Shown: in pieces, positions 51,404 through 55,300 of the stretch
Numbering within the stretch: the first letter of the stretch is position 1
Layout of the letters: every line of letters starts with the position of its first letter
NCBI RefSeq assembly: GCF_007489275.1
Contig: NZ_VLNR01000050.1
Coordinates: 1-55,300, forward strand
DNA: 55,300 bases
Reading direction: 5' to 3'
From: Aquimarina algiphila
GTDB taxonomy: Bacteria > Bacteroidota > Bacteroidia > Flavobacteriales > Flavobacteriaceae
Made by a program: the position numbers and the translations under genes
The notes under the pieces: generated by a model
Databases searched by the model: none
What the model was told of the DNA's origin: nothing
Seen by the model: the letters and a program-made list of their open reading frames with translations, nothing else

Positions 51404-52243
51404 TTATGAGTCCATTTTTACAGCTTCCCATCCAATAATAGCTGTTTTCCTCGTGCTTCCCCAATGATATTGCCCTAAATCTCCTGTAGATTGAATCACT
51501 CTATGGCATGGTATCAAAAATGCTATGGGGTTATTACCGATTGCAGTTCCAACAGCTCTGGATGCTTTAGGATTACCTATGTGATTAGCAATCGCTCCAT
51601 ATGTAGTTAATCCACCTTTAGGTATTTTAAGTAGTGTTTCCCAAACTTTTAATTGAAAATCAGTTCCTTTAAGATGCAATTTTATCTGTTTTAATTCTTT
51701 CCAGTCTCTCGTAAAAATAAATAAAGCATCCTGTTGACATCTATCTACAATCTGAATAAAGCTTGCTTTAGGAAAACGTTTTTGTAACTCTTCAAAAGCA
51801 TCTCTATTATCTGCAAATGCCATATGACAAATACCTTTTGAAGTAGATGCTACTAAAATTTTGCCAAACGGACTTTCTGCATAACTATAATTAATGACTA
51901 GATTTTCTCCTCCGTTTTTATATTCTCCCGGAGTCATTCCCTCAATTTTTACAAAAAGATCATGAAGTCTCCCTGTGCCAGAAAGCCCTGTTTGATAGGC
52001 GACATCAAATAAGGTAACTTGTTGATTTTTTAAAATTTGTTTAGCATATTCAACACTAGTATATTGTAAAAATTTTTTAGGACTTACCCCTACCCATTCT
52101 GTAAAAAGTCGTTGAAAGTGGAATGGACTCACATGTACGTTTTCAGCTATTTCATCTAAGTTGGGTTGATCTTTAAAATTTTGTTTGATATACGTTATTG
52201 CATCTGCGATACGATTATAATGAATTATCTTTTGCTCATTCAT
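51404..52243 (-). CDS. AraC-type regulator fused to O6-methylguanine-DNA methyltransferase (Ada-like)
   Basis: A 279-residue fusion. Residues about 10-105 are an AraC-type double helix-turn-helix (NLDEIAENVHVSPFHFQRLF; FDVAYQTGLSGTGRLHDLFVK). Residues about 115-275 are the alkyltransferase, with active-site PCHRV (Cys246) and IGNNP/AIGNNPIAFLIPCHRV surroundings. The enzyme transfers the alkyl group from O6-alkylguanine to its own Cys. The N-terminal zinc domain of Ada, which senses methylphosphotriesters, is absent, so activation must differ from E. coli Ada. The gene stands alone. Confidence 0.92.
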   Translation of the reverse strand: MNEQKIIHYNRIADAITYIKQNFKDQPNLDEIAENVHVSPFHFQRLFTEWVGVSPKKFLQYTSVEYAKQILKNQQVTLFDVAYQTGLSGTGRLHDLFVKIEGMTPGEYKNGGENLVINYSYAESPFGKILVASTSKGICHMAFADNRDAFEELQKRFPKASFIQIVDRCQQDALFIFTRDWKELKQIKLHLKGTDFQLKVWETLLKIPKGGLTTYGAIANHIGNPKASRAVGTAIGNNPIAFLIPCHRVIQSTGDLGQYHWGSTRKTAIIGWEAVKMDS

Positions 52244-52328
52244 CTCTATCTGCTTTTAAAACAACATAAAATTACTATTCTTATCATTGTTACAAAACCC
52301 AGAACTTGCTCATTTATTCTTAAAAACA

Positions 52329-52367
52329 AAAAAAGCGAATGTATTTTACCAACACATTCGCTTTTTT
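52329..52367. terminator. Terminator of the small Lys/Cys-rich gene
   Basis: AAAAAAGCGAATGT at 52329-52342 pairs exactly with 52354-52367, loop of 11, with A and T runs on both sides. It lies 53 bases after the stop of the minus-strand small gene. Confidence 0.88.
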
Positions 52368-52419
52368 AAGTCGATAATCAAATACAAAGAGTATTTATCA
52401 ACTTGATATCTATATTCTT

Positions 52420-52563
52420 TTAAAGCTTAGGACATCGCTTACAGTTACTTTTTCCTTTCTTTTTATATTTCTTGCAACATTTCTTCTTTTTTCCCCCACA
52501 TGCTATTTCACAATCTATAGCAGAGCAAGGAGAATATAATGATGGGATACTTGAATTTTGCAC
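52420..52563 (-). CDS. Small Lys/Cys-rich protein, 47 residues
   Basis: A 48-codon frame with GTG start at 52563 and TAA at 52420. The protein has seven Cys: SPCSAIDCEIACGG, then KKKKCCKKYKKKGKSNCKRC and PKL. The C-terminal CCKKYKKKGK...CKRCPK pattern is one I have seen in short Bacteroidota proteins, with no function assigned; the Cys spacing could bind a metal. No signal peptide is present in this form. A strong terminator follows. No ATG lies in frame upstream; the frame is open for about 26 further codons, so a longer form with an unusual start cannot be excluded. Confidence 0.6.
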   Translation of the reverse strand: MQNSSIPSLYSPCSAIDCEIACGGKKKKCCKKYKKKGKSNCKRCPKL

Positions 52564-52662
52564 TATTTTAATTTTTATTAAATCTAAATAAAGTGCGAAA
52601 ATAAATAAAAAAAAGACTTCTAAAAAGAAATCTTTAAATTATCTACTGTAACTTATTAACAA

Positions 52663-53166
52663 TCACTTAGCTGTCTCTGGCGCCTGAAAAGTATTAATAT
52701 CTCTATCAAATAAATAATGCCCTGATTTGTCATCACCGATGATCTTGAGTTTATCCAATAATGTTCTAGCAACTGCTTCTTCTTCTAATTGCTCTGCTAC
52801 ATACCATTGCATAAAATTGTGCACGTTATAATCCTTAAATTGCAAACATTCATATATTACATTATTAATTTTTGCAGTAACAAATTCTTCACTCTCTAAA
52901 AATGTTTCAAAAAGCTCCATTAATGATTTAAAATCATCTCTTGGTTGATCAATTGCCGGAATAATAGCATGACCACTTCGTTCATTAATAAATTTAACCA
53001 ATTTGGTCATATGTACTCGTTCTTCTTCTGATTGCATATAAAAAAAATCTGCTATGCCATTATATCCACGGGTATCTGCCCAACTTGCCATAGAAAGGTA
53101 TTGTGCAGAGGCTTTAGCCTCATATTTCACTTGATCATTTAGTAATTTTTCTATCTCTGGTATCAT
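52663..53166 (-). CDS. ftnA: Ferritin
   Basis: A 167-residue non-haem ferritin. The ferroxidase ligands match the bacterial type: Glu16 (KYEAKAS), Glu49 and His52 in EEERVHM, and further acidic residues in the third and fourth helices (ESEEFV, AEQLEEEAV). The length and the start MIPEIEKLLNDQVKYE are typical. It oxidises Fe(II) and stores iron in a 24-mer shell in the cytoplasm. It is monocistronic; no Fur-like dyad is obvious upstream. The C-terminal extension (NTFQAPETAK) is variable in this family. Confidence 0.95.
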   Translation of the reverse strand: MIPEIEKLLNDQVKYEAKASAQYLSMASWADTRGYNGIADFFYMQSEEERVHMTKLVKFINERSGHAIIPAIDQPRDDFKSLMELFETFLESEEFVTAKINNVIYECLQFKDYNVHNFMQWYVAEQLEEEAVARTLLDKLKIIGDDKSGHYLFDRDINTFQAPETAK

Positions 53167-53437
53167 TTCTTAATGTTGTTTTTTAACCTAATAACTAAAG
53201 TACATAATTTATTACACTTAATAATGCTATAATAGTCCTCAGCACTTATTTAAATTCAGACTATTTAAGGAATCCATAGTACCATGAAGATCATTAGTTT
53301 TATCGATAAAAAAATAAAGTTTATACATATACAAACTAGCTCATTAAATACCAATGTTCATTTTTAATTAACAAAAAAGTAAAAAAGAGGGTATTTGATG
53401 AAGTTATTTTCTGGTTAAATTATTAAGTGCTTTATGA

Positions 53438-54304
53438 TTATCTTTTTTCCTGTACTTTATATAATATCAAAAGTTCTTGTAATTCAGTTATTTTGCTTTC
53501 TATATCTTCAATATTAGTTGTTCCACCTCCTGATTCTTGCTGGTCTTCTAACAACATTTCTGCTTTTGCTTCATCCATACCATTCATGATTACTCCAATA
53601 AATAAATTCAAGAAAATCATGGTTCCAATTAAAACAAAAGACACAAAATAACTTATGGAAAGTGAAGATACTCCATGGGAGTTTACACATAAATCCATAT
53701 TACCATCATATCCATAGTTTTCACAACCAAACATATTTATATACATTATATCTGTCCAATCTTCTAATGTAACTATTCTAAACAATGATAACATAGAGGT
53801 CTGTAAATCTTTAAAATGTATAGGGTCATTTTCTGAGAAAAAGAAAACACCAGCAACAGCATATATATAAAATAGGAGTCCTAATAAAATAGAAACATAT
53901 CCCATAGAGGGAACACTTTTAAGAAGTGCGCTCACCAACATCTGTAGCTTTGGTAGTGCTTTAATAAGTTTTAAAACTCTTAATAAACGAAGTAAACGCA
54001 ATATTGCTACAGAACTTCCACCAAAAGGAAGAAATGCAGCTGCAACAATAATGAAGTCAAAAATGTTCCAACCATCAGTAAAATACATCCATGGTTTTTT
54101 ACCTTCGGCTATGATTTTAACCACAATTTCTATAATAAAAACACCTAGAATAATTTTATTTAATATTTCTAAAATTGCCTCATGTTTATTAGAGAAATCT
54201 GGATACGTTGCTATACCAACTAGAACCCCTGCAAATAAAATAGCAACAGTAACAGAATTTTGGAACCATTTACTTGCACTTACTTTTTTACATAATTTTA
54301 CCAT
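53438..54304 (-). CDS. One-domain voltage-gated cation channel (BacNav-type)
   Basis: A 288-residue six-helix ion channel subunit. Segment S4 carries a basic residue every third position (Arg103, Arg106, Arg109, Lys112, Lys115) in ILRLLRLLRVLKLIKALPKL. The pore helix is FRIVTLEDWTD, with filter TLEDWTD at 179-185, and S6 is ISYFVSFVLIGTMIFLNLFIGVIMNG-like. The C-terminal tail includes a coiled coil (EDIESKITELQELLILYKV) that would tetramerise the channel. The filter has three acidic residues where NaChBac has one (TLESWAS). An extracellular loop after the filter has two Cys (CENYGYDGNMDLC). Ion selectivity cannot be read with certainty. Confidence 0.92.
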   Translation of the reverse strand: MVKLCKKVSASKWFQNSVTVAILFAGVLVGIATYPDFSNKHEAILEILNKIILGVFIIEIVVKIIAEGKKPWMYFTDGWNIFDFIIVAAAFLPFGGSSVAILRLLRLLRVLKLIKALPKLQMLVSALLKSVPSMGYVSILLGLLFYIYAVAGVFFFSENDPIHFKDLQTSMLSLFRIVTLEDWTDIMYINMFGCENYGYDGNMDLCVNSHGVSSLSISYFVSFVLIGTMIFLNLFIGVIMNGMDEAKAEMLLEDQQESGGGTTNIEDIESKITELQELLILYKVQEKR

Positions 54305-54417
54305 ATGAATTAAATTTATTACTCTTCAAATAAAATGATCACAAGAGTAATAAAAAAAAGAAGAAAAGAAAACAATAGTTAATAAAATGAATTTTTCAAG
54401 TCTTAATAAAACACCAT

Positions 54418-54930
54418 CTAAGCGGCCTTTTCAAAAGCAATGTAATTGATTAGTTTACCTCGTTTATCATGAACAGGAAAACCTTTTATCAAACACATAT
54501 ATGGTGTATTATCTTTTCTGTAATTCAATATAGATACTTCAAATGGAATACCACTATCTATCGCATCTCTAACCTCTGAAGATGTTTTTACACATGTATC
54601 GTTTCCTTGAAACATTTTAGGAGAATTGCCAATAACTTCTTCTGGTGAATATCCATTCATTTTTTCTATGTTCTGGGAAGCATAGACAATTTTGAGATTT
54701 GTATTTGTAATAACAATTACGGATTGTTCTTCTACAAACTCTTTATAATAATTACGTTCAAATTGCCAGTTTTTGGTAATTTTCTTTAACGTACCGATAT
54801 CATCTTTAAAAAAACCAAGTGTTGTATGGTCCTCTCCATAAAATTCCCATGATAATAAAGGCAAAGTATAATTAGACATTTTCTTATAATATTCTGCCAT
54901 CATATGGTCGTATACAGAAAATTCACTCAT
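54418..54930 (-). CDS. PAS-domain protein
   Basis: A 170-residue cytoplasmic protein. Residues ~60-170 form a PAS domain: VIVITNTNLKIVYASQNIEKMNGYSPEEVIGNSPKMF in overall pattern, FEVSILNYRKDNTPYMCLIKGFPVHD and a final strand. The SPKMFQG segment is where LOV photoreceptors have NCRFLQG, and the photoactive Cys is absent, so it is not expected to form a flavin adduct. No kinase, cyclase or DNA-binding domain is fused; it may act as a sensor partner in trans. It is a single gene. Confidence 0.8.
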   Translation of the reverse strand: MSEFSVYDHMMAEYYKKMSNYTLPLLSWEFYGEDHTTLGFFKDDIGTLKKITKNWQFERNYYKEFVEEQSVIVITNTNLKIVYASQNIEKMNGYSPEEVIGNSPKMFQGNDTCVKTSSEVRDAIDSGIPFEVSILNYRKDNTPYMCLIKGFPVHDKRGKLINYIAFEKAA

Positions 54931-55121
54931 AACAACTACATTTTTTTCAAAAATATTGAATTAAAACAGGAATGGTAATTGAACAAAAGTTAATTCTTTG
55001 ATTAAACAAAAGTTAATTTTTGTAGTGTAGAATTGCCATTTCACAAAACTAAGGCACAAAAAAACTATTTCTTATGGATAAGTAATCTTTGGATTGATAT
55101 TAAAAACAACCTTGTTTAAGG
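54931..55121. other. Intergenic stretch before the insertion sequence
   Basis: About 190 AT-rich bases. Two near-identical GTTAATT segments near 54990-55015 lie in it; no gene or RNA is recognised. Confidence 0.3.
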
Positions 55122-55173
55122 ATACTCTATTTATACGTTTATATCTCTATACATAAATGTATAAATAGAGTAT
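55122..55173. repeat. 21-pair palindrome beside the insertion sequence
   Basis: Bases 55122-55142 (starting ATACTCTATTTATACG) pair with 55153-55173 over 21 positions with a single G-T pair, loop of ten bases. It ends three bases before the IS-like terminal sequence. It may be a host terminator, a hairpin target for the element, or part of a decayed element. Confidence 0.75.
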
Positions 55174-55176
55174 AAT

Positions 55177-55300
55177 AACCCGTTGTGCATTTAGAAAAAG
55201 TTGCGCAAACTGCTAAAAGGCAGTAAATTGTAGTTACGACACTATAATTCATATGCACAACTTTCAAGCAAATTACGATAAAATACTCAAGGTTTTAAAA
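55177..55300 (+). mobile_element. Left end of an insertion sequence, probably IS982 family (partial)
   Basis: AACCCGTTGTGCATTTAG at 55177-55194 is an 18-base terminal sequence whose exact inverse is at 3083-3100. After it comes a small hairpin (ACTGC at 55209-55213 with GCAGT at 55220-55224) and then the start of a transposase-like frame at 55253. Ends starting ACCC are, to my knowledge, common in the IS982 family. The element runs off the window, so the right end and target duplication cannot be checked. Confidence 0.5.
55253..55300 (+). CDS. Transposase N-terminus (IS982-like), runs off the window
   Basis: Sixteen codons are visible: MHNFQANYDKILKVLK. This resembles the start of IS982-family transposases of Bacteroidota, which begin with a short NYDKIL-type helix. 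The identification rests on this short stretch and on the terminal sequence 59 bases upstream, so it is tentative. The catalytic DDE residues lie beyond the window. Confidence 0.45.
   Translation, partial: MHNFQANYDKILKVLK

Overview
The window looks like chromosome of a marine member of the Flavobacteriaceae (Bacteroidota), possibly close to Aquimarina; the genus is an inference. Evidence: AT-rich DNA, a type IX secretion cargo with a C-terminal sorting domain, a TonB-dependent receptor paired with a GLPGLI protein, TAnnTTTG promoter -7 boxes, few Shine-Dalgarno sites, a LytS/LytTR pair and a double-glycine peptide precursor of Bacteroidota type. I see no rRNA, tRNA or CRISPR array.

Layout. 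Positions 1-3100 are a broken prophage edge: an IS21-like end abuts the 3' part of a baseplate gene, followed by a second baseplate-like gene, a tail-collar fibre, an unusually long hairpin and a D12-class DNA methyltransferase. Positions 3365-6750 hold a TlpA-like thioredoxin, a lipoprotein of four tandem repeats, a Crp/Fnr regulator with a nearby dyad, and an orphan double-glycine leader peptide. Positions 6879-12440 hold both bacterial aconitases (AcnA-type and AcnB) on the minus strand, with a decayed copy of the acnA start upstream of acnB.

Positions 12757-22217 form an envelope-biogenesis block: an LTxxQ-like periplasmic protein, MoxR, three SurA/PpiD-like chaperones in one operon, then plus-strand small genes ending in a Skp/OmpH chaperone, convergent with guaB. 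Positions 22508-34144 are mostly secreted and outer-membrane genes: PAP2 phosphatase, a nested-dyad element, a 945-residue T9SS propeller protein, a PagL-like protein, a heptad-repeat small ORF, a TonB receptor with GLPGLI protein, and a small Cys peptide. Positions 34412-36162 are a LytS/LytTR two-component pair. Positions 36267-44764 are secreted proteins of mostly unknown role (two DUF6624 paralogues, an NTF2-tailed protein, a DUF4350-like protein) and a DUF2339/DUF3999 membrane pair.

Positions 45079-47082 are an ECF42-type sigma factor with two YCII/DGPF proteins. Positions 47575-52563 hold small stress- or housekeeping-type genes (lipocalin-like pair, DinB, PD40 protein, YdeI, NTF2 lipoprotein, Ada-like alkyltransferase, and a 47-residue Lys/Cys-rich protein). 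Positions 52663-54930 hold ferritin, a one-domain voltage-gated cation channel and a PAS protein. The right edge enters an insertion sequence, probably of the IS982 family; its 18-base terminal sequence also occurs, inverted, at 3083-3100.

No complete, clearly new multi-gene system is evident. The best leads are the 1897-2006 hairpin with a competing strand, the nested dyad at 23781-23947, the orphan leader peptide at 6565, the acnA relic at 12361-12438, the heptad-repeat ORF at 29909 and the acidic channel filter at 53438-54304.
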